In this document: in pieces, positions 8,404-16,531 of the stretch
How positions within the stretch are numbered: the first letter of the stretch is position 1
Layout: every line of letters starts with the position of its first letter
NCBI RefSeq assembly: GCF_016107655.1
Contig: NZ_JABASX010000006.1
Coordinates: forward strand, 62,001 to 126,000
Length of the DNA stretch: 64,000 nucleotides
Reading direction: 5' to 3'
From: Brevibacterium antiquum
GTDB lineage: Bacteria > Actinomycetota > Actinomycetes > Actinomycetales > Brevibacteriaceae
Made by a program: the position numbers and the translations under genes
Notes under the pieces: generated by a model
What the model saw: the letters and a program-made list of their open reading frames with translations, nothing else
Told to the model about the DNA's origin: nothing
Database searches by the model: none

Positions 8404-9915
8404 ATGACTGACACCGTCTCAGCGCCCACCGCCGTCGCCACAACCTGGCATGACAAGGCAGCGAAGCTGACCATCGACGGACGCCCTGTGATCAACGGCG
8501 AACGCGTCGACGCACAATCGGGCCAGACCCAGGCGAAGACGAACCCTGCCAACGGTGAGACGATCTCGCAGCTCCACCTCGGTGGGCAGGCCGATGTCGA
8601 TGCTGCGGTGAGTGCGGCACGCACCGCCTACGAATCCGGTGAGTGGTCACGAGCCTCGGCGACGCATCGTCGTGAGGTGCTGCTGCGCCTGGCAGATCTC
8701 ATCGAAGCGCGGGCCGACGAATTCGCTCTGCTCGACACCCTCGACATGGGCAAGCCGATCGGGGAATCCTCTACGATCGACGCTCCCGGTTCCGCTGCAC
8801 TCTACCGCTTCTACGGCGAGGCGATCGAGAAGACCGCTGACGAAATCCCGGTCACCCCGGTGGGGTCGACCGCGCTGGTAACCCGTGAGCCCCTCGGGGT
8901 CATCGGCATCATCGTGCCGTGGAACTACCCGCTGGAGATCGCGACGTGGAAGATCGCTCCGGCCCTGGCTGCGGGCAATGCGCTCGTCGTCAAACCCCCG
9001 GTCGAGGCCTCGCACTCGATCCTGCTGTTGGCCGAACTCGCCGCCGAGGCGGGGGTTCCGGCGGGCATCCTCAACGTCGTCCCCGGTCGCGGATCGGTCG
9101 TCGGTCAGGCGCTGGGCATGCACATGGACGTCGACATGCTCGGCTTCACCGGCTCCACCGAGGTGGCCATGCAGCTCCAGCAATACGCCGGAACCTCGAA
9201 CATGAAACGCCTGGCTCTGGAAGCCGGCGGGAAGAGCTCGAACATCATCTTCGCCGACTGCGACGACCTCGAGGCTGCGGCGAGCAAGTCCGCATTCGGT
9301 GCCTTCTACAACCAGGGCGAGGTGTGCTCGGCGAACTCACGCATCTTCGTCGAACGCCCCGTGTACGAGAAGTTCCTTGAACTCTTCACGGCCGCGGCCG
9401 ATGGATTCCAGCCCGGCGATCCGCTGGACCCTGAGACGGCGATCGGTTCGCTGGTCTCGGAGAAGCACGCCGATCAGGTGTGGGAATGCGTCGAGGAAGC
9501 TCGCGCCGACGGCATCATCATCAAGGGCGGCAACCGCCCGGAGATCAACGGGTCAAAGGCGTTCATCGACCCGACGATCGTCACCGACTTGCCCGCCGAC
9601 CACCGCCTGCACCAACATGAGATCTTCGGCCCAGTCGCCCTCGTCACGCCCTTCGACACCGAGGATGAGGCGATCGAGAAAGCGAACGGAACTCCCTATG
9701 GCCTCGCGGCCTCGCTGTGGACCGGCAGCATGGCCCGGGCCCACCGGGTCTCGTCCCTCCTCGTCGCGGGCACGGTCTCTGTTAACACCGTCGACGCTCT
9801 CGGTTTCACGACACCCTTCGGCGGGTTCAAGCAGTCCGGCTTCGGTCGTGACCTCTCGGTACACGCCTTGGAGAACTACTCGGACTTCAAGACCACCTGG
9901 CTGCAGTGGGGGTGA
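8404..9915 (+). CDS. Aldehyde dehydrogenase family protein
   Basis: 503 residues, NAD(P)-dependent oxidation of an aldehyde to its acid. The catalytic nucleophile is Cys308 in GEVCSANSR and the general base Glu273 in LEAGGKS; PWNYP marks the cofactor region. FGGFKQSGFGRD near the C-terminus is typical of betaine/aminoaldehyde-type dehydrogenases. Last gene of the operon that begins with RidA, 36 bp after the transporter, followed by a hairpin terminator. It would oxidise an aldehyde released after amide hydrolysis and deamination; that order is inference. Confidence 0.9.
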   Translation: MTDTVSAPTAVATTWHDKAAKLTIDGRPVINGERVDAQSGQTQAKTNPANGETISQLHLGGQADVDAAVSAARTAYESGEWSRASATHRREVLLRLADLIEARADEFALLDTLDMGKPIGESSTIDAPGSAALYRFYGEAIEKTADEIPVTPVGSTALVTREPLGVIGIIVPWNYPLEIATWKIAPALAAGNALVVKPPVEASHSILLLAELAAEAGVPAGILNVVPGRGSVVGQALGMHMDVDMLGFTGSTEVAMQLQQYAGTSNMKRLALEAGGKSSNIIFADCDDLEAAASKSAFGAFYNQGEVCSANSRIFVERPVYEKFLELFTAAADGFQPGDPLDPETAIGSLVSEKHADQVWECVEEARADGIIIKGGNRPEINGSKAFIDPTIVTDLPADHRLHQHEIFGPVALVTPFDTEDEAIEKANGTPYGLAASLWTGSMARAHRVSSLLVAGTVSVNTVDALGFTTPFGGFKQSGFGRDLSVHALENYSDFKTTWLQWG

Positions 9916-9928
9916 AACCTCTTACTCT

Positions 9929-9960
9929 CTCCCGCGTCCGGTTTCAGCTGGGCGCGGGAG
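9929..9960 (+). terminator. Hairpin after the RidA-ALDH operon
   Basis: CTCCCGCGTCC (9929-9939) pairs with GGGCGCGGGAG (9950-9960) over 11 bp with one G-T wobble and a 10-nt loop, beginning 14 nt after the aldehyde dehydrogenase stop. No clear U-run follows, as is common in actinobacteria. Confidence 0.6.
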
Positions 9961-10005
9961 GGCGATTCAGGCGCGTGACTCCATGATTGACTACGTAGAA
10001 ACCAC

Positions 10006-10042
10006 GAACGGCCCAACCTCAATTTGTGAAGTTGGGCCGTTC
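10006..10042. terminator. Perfect 12-bp hairpin between convergent genes
   Basis: GAACGGCCCAAC (10006-10017) and GTTGGGCCGTTC (10031-10042) are exact inverted copies around a 13-nt loop. It sits 22 bp past the stop of the small minus-strand membrane gene and could end transcription from both sides. The U-tract is weak. Confidence 0.6.
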
Positions 10043-10064
10043 ACAGCTACTTGGCACGAATCAA

Positions 10065-10247
10065 TTACTCTCCCCGTTGAGCTTGGTTGTGCCTCACAAT
10101 CGGGATCATAAGCAACACGCCTGCCACGACAGGCAACAGAGCCCAAAGTGGATATTCCTGGGTCCCTGGTCCGACGAGGAATGCAATATTTACAGCGGCT
10201 CCGATCGCAAGCAAGCTCCAGGCTGCGATCTTCATTGCTAACGGCAT
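10065..10247 (-). CDS. Small two-helix membrane protein, hypothetical
   Basis: 60 residues with two hydrophobic segments (about residues 5-25 and 33-50) separated by a GPGTQEYP loop and ending in a basic/polar tail RHNQAQRGE. A good AGGAG site sits 7 nt before ATG 10247, supporting that this is a real gene. No family recognised; the size resembles the many two-helix DUF proteins of actinobacteria. It is downstream of TetR on the same strand, separated by the remnant at 10302-10436. Confidence 0.55.
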   Translation of the reverse strand: MPLAMKIAAWSLLAIGAAVNIAFLVGPGTQEYPLWALLPVVAGVLLMIPIVRHNQAQRGE

Positions 10248-10301
10248 TCGATCTCTCCTACCCCAAGTAGTTTGGAATCAACATTCTTCCACGTTTGATT
10301 A

Positions 10302-10436
10302 TCAGGCCAGCGGGTTGCAGACGGGGGCACCGCCCGTGATCGGCTCGTAGAAAGTCACGCCGCCGTCTTCTTCACTGCAGACCCCAATGATTCCGGCTGC
10401 GCCAGCCAGAGCAGCAGATACGACACCGCCTGCGAC
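10302..10436 (-). pseudogene. Remnant of a small secreted or lipoprotein-like gene
   Basis: Minus strand reads an open 44-residue tail with a hydrophobic AALAGAAGIIGV core, then CSEEDGGVTFYEP and a CNPLA end before TGA. No start codon exists in this frame: a TGA precedes it 5 codons upstream of the hydrophobic part. A short frame starting at ATG just upstream would join it only through a frameshift. The composition looks like signal segment plus mature peptide, so a broken small gene is more likely than chance. Not recognised. Confidence 0.3.
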
Positions 10437-10461
10437 TCAGCGCCAACTGCCGCCATCGCCG

Positions 10462-11064
10462 CTATTCCCTCAGCCGACACCCCGTCATGACCTCCGCGTT
10501 GGCGGCGATCATCCGATAGATGTCGTCGGCGTCAAGCGGTGTTCCGCCCATGAAGTGCAGGCCGTAGGCATCCTCCATCGCCACCAGATTGCTCGCCGCC
10601 GTCTCGACCGGCAATGCCATCGTGAACTCACCCGCCTCGACGCCTTCGCTGAGCACATCTGAGTAGAGCGAGACTTCGAGACGATACAGCTCAGCCATGA
10701 GCTGCGCATGAAACTCGTCCCGATAGGCGTGAGTGTGCAGCTCGTTGAGCACCTGGAAGTCAATGTCATCAAGCGACGTCGGAATTCCGCTGCGGATCGT
10801 ACGCCGCAACCTGACCGCTGGGTTCTCTCCCTCGGCCCCCTGCTGCCTCCGGTTCCAGTAGAACCGTGAGACAGCGTCCTCGTGGACATCGCGCACCAGG
10901 TCACCGAGGTCCGGGTAGTAGTACGCGACCGACCCAGCGCCCAGATCGGAGCATGCCGCAACATCAATCGCACGAAGGCCGTTGAGGCCGCGCTCAACAA
11001 TCGCTCGTTTTGCCGAGCGGACCAGCTGTTCACGCCGCGCCTTCTGGTTCTTCGGTCTCGCCAT
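10462..11064 (-). CDS. TetR-family transcriptional regulator
   Basis: 200 residues. The N-terminal helix-turn-helix (about residues 10-55) includes VERGLNGLRAIDVA and the recognition stretch GAGSVAYYYPDLGDLV. The ligand domain, about residues 60-195, is typical in length. Divergent from the APC permease / amine oxidase operon, which it most likely controls (repression relieved by an amine is a guess). A 12-bp palindrome lies just upstream of its start. Confidence 0.87.
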   Translation of the reverse strand: MARPKNQKARREQLVRSAKRAIVERGLNGLRAIDVAACSDLGAGSVAYYYPDLGDLVRDVHEDAVSRFYWNRRQQGAEGENPAVRLRRTIRSGIPTSLDDIDFQVLNELHTHAYRDEFHAQLMAELYRLEVSLYSDVLSEGVEAGEFTMALPVETAASNLVAMEDAYGLHFMGGTPLDADDIYRMIAANAEVMTGCRLRE

Positions 11065-11084
11065 ATCCTCATCATCTCCTGAAG

Positions 11085-11096
11085 TGATCTAGATCA
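11085..11096. promoter_or_regulatory. Candidate TetR operator
   Basis: TGATCTAGATCA is a perfect 12-bp palindrome 21 bp upstream of the TetR start and 115 bp before the permease gene; a further TGATC half-site lies at 11101-11105. Position in the divergent promoter makes it the natural site for the TetR protein. Confidence 0.5.
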
Positions 11097-11210
11097 ACAC
11101 TGATCGCTATGGCGAAAGCGCAACTTTCCTCTGTTCAATGCTGGCCGTCCATGCCATTCTTTGTGGTGTAGCCCAAAGAATCAAATGGACGCCCACTCAC
11201 AAGGAGGTGG

Positions 11211-12764
11211 ATGGTGTCTTCACACGAACAGACCACCGCATACGCGGACGAGCAGAAACAGCATCTGAAGAAGACACTCGGCCGTTTCGACATCGTGCTC
11301 ATCGTCATGTCGGCCGTGCTCAGCATCGAAGTCCTCGCCGAGACCGCAGGATTCGGCGCAGAGACTTTCACCTGGACCCTCGTCCTCGCCATCTTCTTCC
11401 TCGTGCCCTACGCCCTCGTGTTCGCCGAGACCGGCAGCTCGTTCGTCGGTGAGGGCGGCGCCTACCTGTGGGTCCGCCAAGCCTTCGGCCGACCCGCCGG
11501 CGCAATCGCATCCATCCTCAGCTGGGTCACCCAGCCCGTATGGGTCGGCGGTTCGATGGCGTTCTTGGCCACCGGAACCTGGAACCAGTTCATCAGCCCG
11601 CTCGAGTCAGGGTCCGTTGCCGACTGGATCTTCAAGATCGTCTTCATCTGGATCACCGTGCTCGCGGCAATCGTCTCGCTCTCAAAAGCCAAGTGGCTGC
11701 CCACTCTCGGCGGCGCCCTCAAGGTCATCTTCATCGCCTTCTTCCTGCTCACCACGATCATCTATGCGTTCGAGAATGGCGTCCAGCCGCTGCACCTCGC
11801 CGACTTCAGCCCCAGCCTCAGCGGGTTCCTCGGCCTCGTTCCGCTGCTGCTCTTCTCCTACCTCGGCTTCGAGGCTTCGAACAGCGCATCGGATGAGATG
11901 AAGGACCCGAAGAAGGACATACCGGCCGCAATCGCACGCTCGGGTTTCATCTCGGCTCTCTGCTATCTCCTGCCGGTCCTCGCCATGCTGCTTGTGCTGC
12001 CGACCACGACCATCACCGGCATCGGCGGCCTCCTCGACGCAGTGCAGACCGTGTTCAGCGTCTACGGCCCCGCCGCCGAACTGATGGTCGTCATCGCAGC
12101 TCTGCTCTTCGTCATCATCCTCGCTTCACAAGGTGCTGCTTGGATGATCATGAGCGACCGTATGCAGGCACTCACTGCCGCCGACGGCGCCTTCTTCGGA
12201 GGGTTCTTCGGCAAGATCTCGCGCGGCCTCGGCACTCCGGTCAACGTCAATCTGCTCTCCGGCACGGTGGCTACCGTCTTCCTCATCGCGGCCATGCAAC
12301 TCAGCGGTGACGCCGGGGCACTCTTCGGAGTCGTCCTCTCAATCTCCATCTCGACGTTCCTGCTCAGCTACCTGCTCATCATCCCGGCGGCCATCAAACT
12401 CCGGTGGAAGCACCCGGACATCGAGCGCCCGTTCCGGGTGCCCGTGAGCAATGTCGGTTTCACCATCCTCGGCGGCCTCGCCTTCCTCTGGGTGCTGCTG
12501 GGATCCTGGGTCGCCATCTTCCCTGGCACTCTCGATCGCCTCTTCGGTCTCGACTATGACTTCCTCGACGAATGGGGTGTCGACCAGGGCCCATTCACCG
12601 CGCTCACACTCGGCACTCTCATCGTCCTCGCCGCCCTCGCGATCGTCGGCTATGTCCGCGGCGCGAAGATCCGCGCATACCGGCCCGCCCTTGACCCTGA
12701 GACACTGCAAGCCAGTCTCGACAACAACCTCGACAAGCCACTCACAACCCCGGAAGGTGTCTGA
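11211..12764 (+). CDS. APC superfamily amino acid/amine permease
   Basis: 517 residues with about 12 membrane helices in the APC pattern; the first helix region AVLSIEVLAETAGFGAET replaces the glycine-rich loop used for substrate binding, and SYLGFEASNSASDEMKDPKKDIP in the middle is the conserved loop after helix 6 of this superfamily. Start is ATG 11211 or GTG 11214, both close behind AAGGAGG. Five bp separate it from the copper amine oxidase, so it probably imports that enzyme's amine substrate. Confidence 0.87.
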   Translation: MVSSHEQTTAYADEQKQHLKKTLGRFDIVLIVMSAVLSIEVLAETAGFGAETFTWTLVLAIFFLVPYALVFAETGSSFVGEGGAYLWVRQAFGRPAGAIASILSWVTQPVWVGGSMAFLATGTWNQFISPLESGSVADWIFKIVFIWITVLAAIVSLSKAKWLPTLGGALKVIFIAFFLLTTIIYAFENGVQPLHLADFSPSLSGFLGLVPLLLFSYLGFEASNSASDEMKDPKKDIPAAIARSGFISALCYLLPVLAMLLVLPTTTITGIGGLLDAVQTVFSVYGPAAELMVVIAALLFVIILASQGAAWMIMSDRMQALTAADGAFFGGFFGKISRGLGTPVNVNLLSGTVATVFLIAAMQLSGDAGALFGVVLSISISTFLLSYLLIIPAAIKLRWKHPDIERPFRVPVSNVGFTILGGLAFLWVLLGSWVAIFPGTLDRLFGLDYDFLDEWGVDQGPFTALTLGTLIVLAALAIVGYVRGAKIRAYRPALDPETLQASLDNNLDKPLTTPEGV

Positions 12765-12769
12765 ACGAA

Positions 12770-14734
12770 ATGACCACGACCACCTCGACGACGTCAACCG
12801 CGTCGACCACTTCACATCCCCTCGACCGTCTGACCGACGAGGAGATCGAACTCAACCGCGCCATCATCGTCGACGCGGGCCACGTCAGCGAGCAGACACT
12901 GTTCGCTCTGGTCAGCCTCGTCGAACCCGATAAGCGTGACGTGATCGCCGGAGCCACGGACCTCGATCGTCGTGTACGCTCCCTGCTCATCGAGCGCGGC
13001 AGCGGCGAACAGACCGAGGTCCTCGTGTCCCTGACCGAGCGCAAGGTTCTCCTCGCCCGCGTGCTCGACATCGCGAACGAGGGCCAGGCCCCGATCACGA
13101 TGACCGAATACGAATCGGCCGAGCAGCTGATCCGCAACGACGCGACCTTCCGCGCAGCGGTCGAGGCTCGCGGCATCACCGACATCGAGACCGTGCGCAT
13201 CTGTGCCCTCTCGGCCGGCCGCTTCGACATTCCCGGCGAAGAGGGCCGACGTCTCGTGCGCGGTTCCTCCTTCATCCAGTCCGACCCACAGGACAACGCG
13301 TGGGCGCACCCGCTCGAGGGACTCGTCGCCTACCTCGATCTCAACACCGGCGAGGTCATCGACGTCATCGACACCGACATCGTCCCAGTACCTAAGGAAC
13401 GCTTCGACTACCACCTCGACTCGTGGCTGCCCGAACCTCGCACCACGCAGAAGCCGATCGAGATCTCGCAGCCCGAAGGCGTGAGCTTCTCCTTCGACGG
13501 CGACGTGCTGACGTGGGAGAAGTGGCAGGTTCGCCTCGGCTTCGATCCGGTCGAGGGACTCGTCCTCCACCAGATCGGCTTCGATGACAACGGCCGGCAG
13601 CGTCCCATCGTCTACCGCGCCTCCGTTGCGGAGATGGTCGTTCCCTACGGCGACCCGAGCCCCGTGCGTTTCTGGCAGAACTACTTCGACGCCGGTGAGT
13701 ACTCGATGGGCAAGAGCGCGAACTCGCTCGAACTCGGCTGCGACTGCCTCGGCGAGATCCAGTACTCCGATGCCGTGCTCGCCGACGAACAGGGCCACGC
13801 CCACACCATCAAGAACGCCATCTGCATCCACGAAGAGGATGCGGGCATCCTGTTCAAGCACACCGATGAGTTCACCGGAGCCGCCGATGTGCGCCGCAAC
13901 CGTCGCATCGTCATCTCCTTCTTCATCACCGTCGGCAACTACGACTACGGCTTCTACTGGTATCTCTACCTCGACGGCACGATCGAACTCGAGTGCAAGG
14001 CCACCGGCATCGTCTACACCGCGGCCTACGGGGATGAGGCTCAGCGTCAGCGCTGGTCATCACCACTCGGCGACGAAGGCCTGGGCATGCCCTTCCACCA
14101 GCACATGTTCTGCGCGCGCCTCGACATGCAGGTCGACGGCATCGAAAATGCGGTCGACGAGCAGGAAGTCGTCCGTGTTCCCTTCGGTGACGACAACCCG
14201 TATGGCAATGCGTTCACCCGCAAGCAGACTCGACTCACCGAGGAGGGCGGCAGGCTCGCCAACGGTGAGGCCGGTCGAGTCTGGCACGTCATCAATCCGG
14301 AGAAGCAGAACCGTCACGGGTTCCCCGTCGGCTACCAGCTGCACATGCCCGACGAGCCGACGATGATGGCGGCCGAGGGCTCGTCGATCTCGAAGCGAGC
14401 CGGATTCGGGTCGAAGCACGTGTGGCTGACTCAGTTCGACGAGAACGAGCGCTTCCCATCCGGGACCTACCCGAACCAGAACCCAGGTCAGGGCACCATC
14501 ACCCAGTGGGTCCAGCAGCAGCGTCCGGTCGACGGTGACGACATCGTCATCTGGCCCTCGTTCGCGATGACTCACTTCCCGCGCCCCGAGGACTGGCCGA
14601 TCATGCCCGTCGACCGCCTCGGATTCTCGATGAAGCCCTATGGCTTCTTCGACCAGAATCCCGCACTCGACGTGCCCCGACCCAAGTCGGGACACTGCAG
14701 CTCGGAAGGCGGCAGTTCCTGCGAGTGCGGCTGA
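12770..14734 (+). CDS. Copper-containing primary-amine oxidase (TPQ enzyme)
   Basis: Oxidises a primary amine with O2 to aldehyde, ammonia and hydrogen peroxide; 654 residues, close to the 640 of the Arthrobacter globiformis enzyme. The key residues are all present: the NYD motif at 390-392, whose Tyr391 self-processes to topaquinone; the catalytic base Asp307 in YFDAGEY; and copper ligands His443, His445 (HQH) and His602. N2/N3 domains fill residues 1-200. No signal peptide is seen. The 5-bp gap to the permease shows one operon. Tyramine, phenylethylamine or histamine are likely substrates by family; which one is not readable. Confidence 0.94.
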   Translation: MTTTTSTTSTASTTSHPLDRLTDEEIELNRAIIVDAGHVSEQTLFALVSLVEPDKRDVIAGATDLDRRVRSLLIERGSGEQTEVLVSLTERKVLLARVLDIANEGQAPITMTEYESAEQLIRNDATFRAAVEARGITDIETVRICALSAGRFDIPGEEGRRLVRGSSFIQSDPQDNAWAHPLEGLVAYLDLNTGEVIDVIDTDIVPVPKERFDYHLDSWLPEPRTTQKPIEISQPEGVSFSFDGDVLTWEKWQVRLGFDPVEGLVLHQIGFDDNGRQRPIVYRASVAEMVVPYGDPSPVRFWQNYFDAGEYSMGKSANSLELGCDCLGEIQYSDAVLADEQGHAHTIKNAICIHEEDAGILFKHTDEFTGAADVRRNRRIVISFFITVGNYDYGFYWYLYLDGTIELECKATGIVYTAAYGDEAQRQRWSSPLGDEGLGMPFHQHMFCARLDMQVDGIENAVDEQEVVRVPFGDDNPYGNAFTRKQTRLTEEGGRLANGEAGRVWHVINPEKQNRHGFPVGYQLHMPDEPTMMAAEGSSISKRAGFGSKHVWLTQFDENERFPSGTYPNQNPGQGTITQWVQQQRPVDGDDIVIWPSFAMTHFPRPEDWPIMPVDRLGFSMKPYGFFDQNPALDVPRPKSGHCSSEGGSSCECG

Positions 14735-14748
14735 ACCTTCACAACTAG

Positions 14749-14787
14749 GGGCGGTGTTCGAGACTGAGTGCTCGAACACCGCCCTTT
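14749..14787 (+). terminator. Rho-independent terminator after the amine oxidase
   Basis: GGGCGGTGTTCGAG (14749-14762) and CTCGAACACCGCCC (14771-14784) form a perfect 14-bp stem with an 8-nt loop, followed by TTT. It starts 14 nt after the stop codon. Confidence 0.88.
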
Positions 14788-14862
14788 CCGGTACTCTCAC
14801 AAATACCTGGTCGTCTGTAGGCAAACACGGACGACCAATGCCCGAAGGAGGGCGAGCCCCGC

Positions 14863-15537
14863 ATGAGTCCCATCGCATCGATCCTCATGGTCGTCGCTGC
14901 AGTTCCCTGTGTCATCGGGGCCTTCAATTCGCGGAGTCGCCTGGCGATCACTGCATCATCGGTGATGTTGCTGGCCATGGTGGACCTGGCCTTCGTCAGC
15001 ACTCTGCCAACCGTCCTCTGGTCGGGACTTCTGCTCCTCGTCGGACTGTGTGTGGCAGTGAGGCTTGGGTCGAGGTTCAAGGAAGAATCGACAGCACGAG
15101 CAATTACTGCCGTGCCGGAGAAAGTTCTTGTCGGCGCCAATGTCGCGCACTCCCCCGCTCACAATTCCATGGACAGCACGGCCGCGTCATCGTCACTGGA
15201 ACGCCCGACCGAATGGCACAAGGTCCGCCCGTTCCCCCGCTTGGGAAGAACGTCCGCAATCCTGTCCGCAGCGGCCTACCCGATCATGGCCTGGCAGGTT
15301 CTCAACCACGGGGCACATGCCGCTGCTTCGGGCGCTGGTGCGCACTCCGCTCATCAGCACCACGGGAGCACTTTCGACGGCTCGTTCGTCAGTGGTGTCA
15401 TCACGTTGAGCGTGATCGTCGTAGTGCTGCTGCTCGCTCTCTGCACGGTGCAGGCGCTCGCACGCAAGCGCCCGATCTTGATGTTCGAGTCCCTCGGCAT
15501 GGCCACGATGCTCACGGTCATGCAGTTCATGCACTGA
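14863..15537 (+). CDS. Hypothetical membrane protein with a histidine-rich loop
   Basis: 224 residues. About three hydrophobic segments occupy residues 3-70; a polar middle (about 75-135) follows, then two or three segments to the C-terminus. Between the later segments lies a His/Ala/Gly-rich stretch (NHGAHAAAS, then HSAHQHHGS), suggestive of metal contact but not diagnostic. The AAGGAGG site is 11 nt from ATG. DUF5134-like membrane proteins of actinobacteria are similar in layout, but no firm family match is made. Flanked by terminators on both sides, so transcribed alone. Confidence 0.6.
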   Translation: MSPIASILMVVAAVPCVIGAFNSRSRLAITASSVMLLAMVDLAFVSTLPTVLWSGLLLLVGLCVAVRLGSRFKEESTARAITAVPEKVLVGANVAHSPAHNSMDSTAASSSLERPTEWHKVRPFPRLGRTSAILSAAAYPIMAWQVLNHGAHAAASGAGAHSAHQHHGSTFDGSFVSGVITLSVIVVVLLLALCTVQALARKRPILMFESLGMATMLTVMQFMH

Positions 15538-15566
15538 CACAGACCTGAACTCAACACCGCAGAGGC

Positions 15567-15592
15567 GGTCCGACGAAGCGCTTTGTCGGACC
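15567..15592 (+). terminator. Hairpin terminator after the membrane protein
   Basis: GGTCCGAC (15567-15574) pairs with GTCGGACC (15585-15592) around a 10-nt loop, 29 bp past the stop. The flanks (GAGG-C / CC-CTC) extend the stem imperfectly. Confidence 0.55.
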
Positions 15593-15807
15593 CCCTCGGC
15601 GTTCATCGCCCTACTACCGAGTGGATACCCGTTCTGCGGGACCAGAACCCTTCGAGAACAGCAGCGACCTCATTCTTGAGAAGCAGACTGAGAACATCGT
15701 TGTCTCTTTGCCCTCGCACGTGGTTGAACTACATTGCCGTGCAGCGCTAGAGCTGTAGCGGTGCTCTCAAGCACGGTACCCATTATTTTCAGGGCGCGGT
15801 ACCACCC

Positions 15808-16227
15808 CTAGGTCTGGTTAAGGCCTGAGCTGGACCTCCACGCAGCGATCTCATCGCTAATCCGCACGGCAACCTCGTTCTGACAACGTCTATGGTCAGC
15901 CACGCTATCGTTGTTGGCTATTGTTCTTGATTCATCAATCGTTGGGCCCACGTAAGTATCCCAGGTCAGCTCGAGCCCGGAGGGGCCGAGCACGTGGATA
16001 AGTGCTGCGCGTTCGGCTGCAAGCTGGCTGCCTACTTTTCCGTCGGTGTGCTCAGGATCATTTACGTTTCTTGCAAGACGCACCAGCATGTCCAGTCGGA
16101 AGTGGTGGTCAGCGAGTATTCTCGCTTCATGGCGGTCTCGATCGGCGCGAATGTCGGCAGCGAGGCGGTCATTTCGCGCCCGCTTGTCAGCTGCTCTGCG
16201 ATCAATGATGCCCATCCAGAGCGCCAC
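15808..16227 (-). CDS. Hypothetical protein with N-terminal membrane anchor and charged helix
   Basis: 139 residues from GTG 16227. The first part is rich in Arg/Asp/Ala (RRAADKRARNDRLAADIRADRDR) and should form a long charged helix; the rest is polar. The reading frame continues 17 codons upstream through a hydrophobic run (VVVAAAGVVVALWMGII), so the true protein is probably a single-pass membrane protein that starts upstream at a non-ATG codon; no ATG or good ribosome binding site is available there. The layout resembles small anchored proteins near prophage or defence genes. No family recognised. Confidence 0.4.
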   Translation of the reverse strand: MALWMGIIDRRAADKRARNDRLAADIRADRDRHEARILADHHFRLDMLVRLARNVNDPEHTDGKVGSQLAAERAALIHVLGPSGLELTWDTYVGPTIDESRTIANNDSVADHRRCQNEVAVRISDEIAAWRSSSGLNQT

Positions 16228-16531
16228 AACGACACCGGCTGCCGCAACAACGACTAACTGTCTGGACGATGATTGCCATGGCTTCAGTCATGGGTTCACA
16301 GTATGTGAGATGAAGCGGGAACCATGCTGTCATGTTTGGCTAGTTCGCACTTCCAGTCCGCCAGACTCCATTAATTTGAGGTCTCCCATGTGACCGGCCA
16401 GAACGCCAAGTATTCGTCGGGTACTTATTGCAGCGATCCATCGTGCCGTCGAGAGAGGATCAATGTGCTCGAGGCTAGCCGTAACGCGGTGTCGGACAAG
16501 ATTCAGGCCAAGACTCGGCCCCAGCTGCTGT
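16228..16531. other. Intergenic stretch, nothing further identified
   Basis: About 300 bp between two minus-strand genes. Apart from the hydrophobic upstream extension of the preceding gene (16228-16280) no coding frame, RNA gene or strong hairpin was found. Confidence 0.4.

Noticed and set aside
15593..15807. Search for a small RNA or tRNA in the gap after the 14.8-kb membrane protein
   Set aside because: Only imperfect hairpins; no cloverleaf, promoter or conserved RNA pattern could be recognised.
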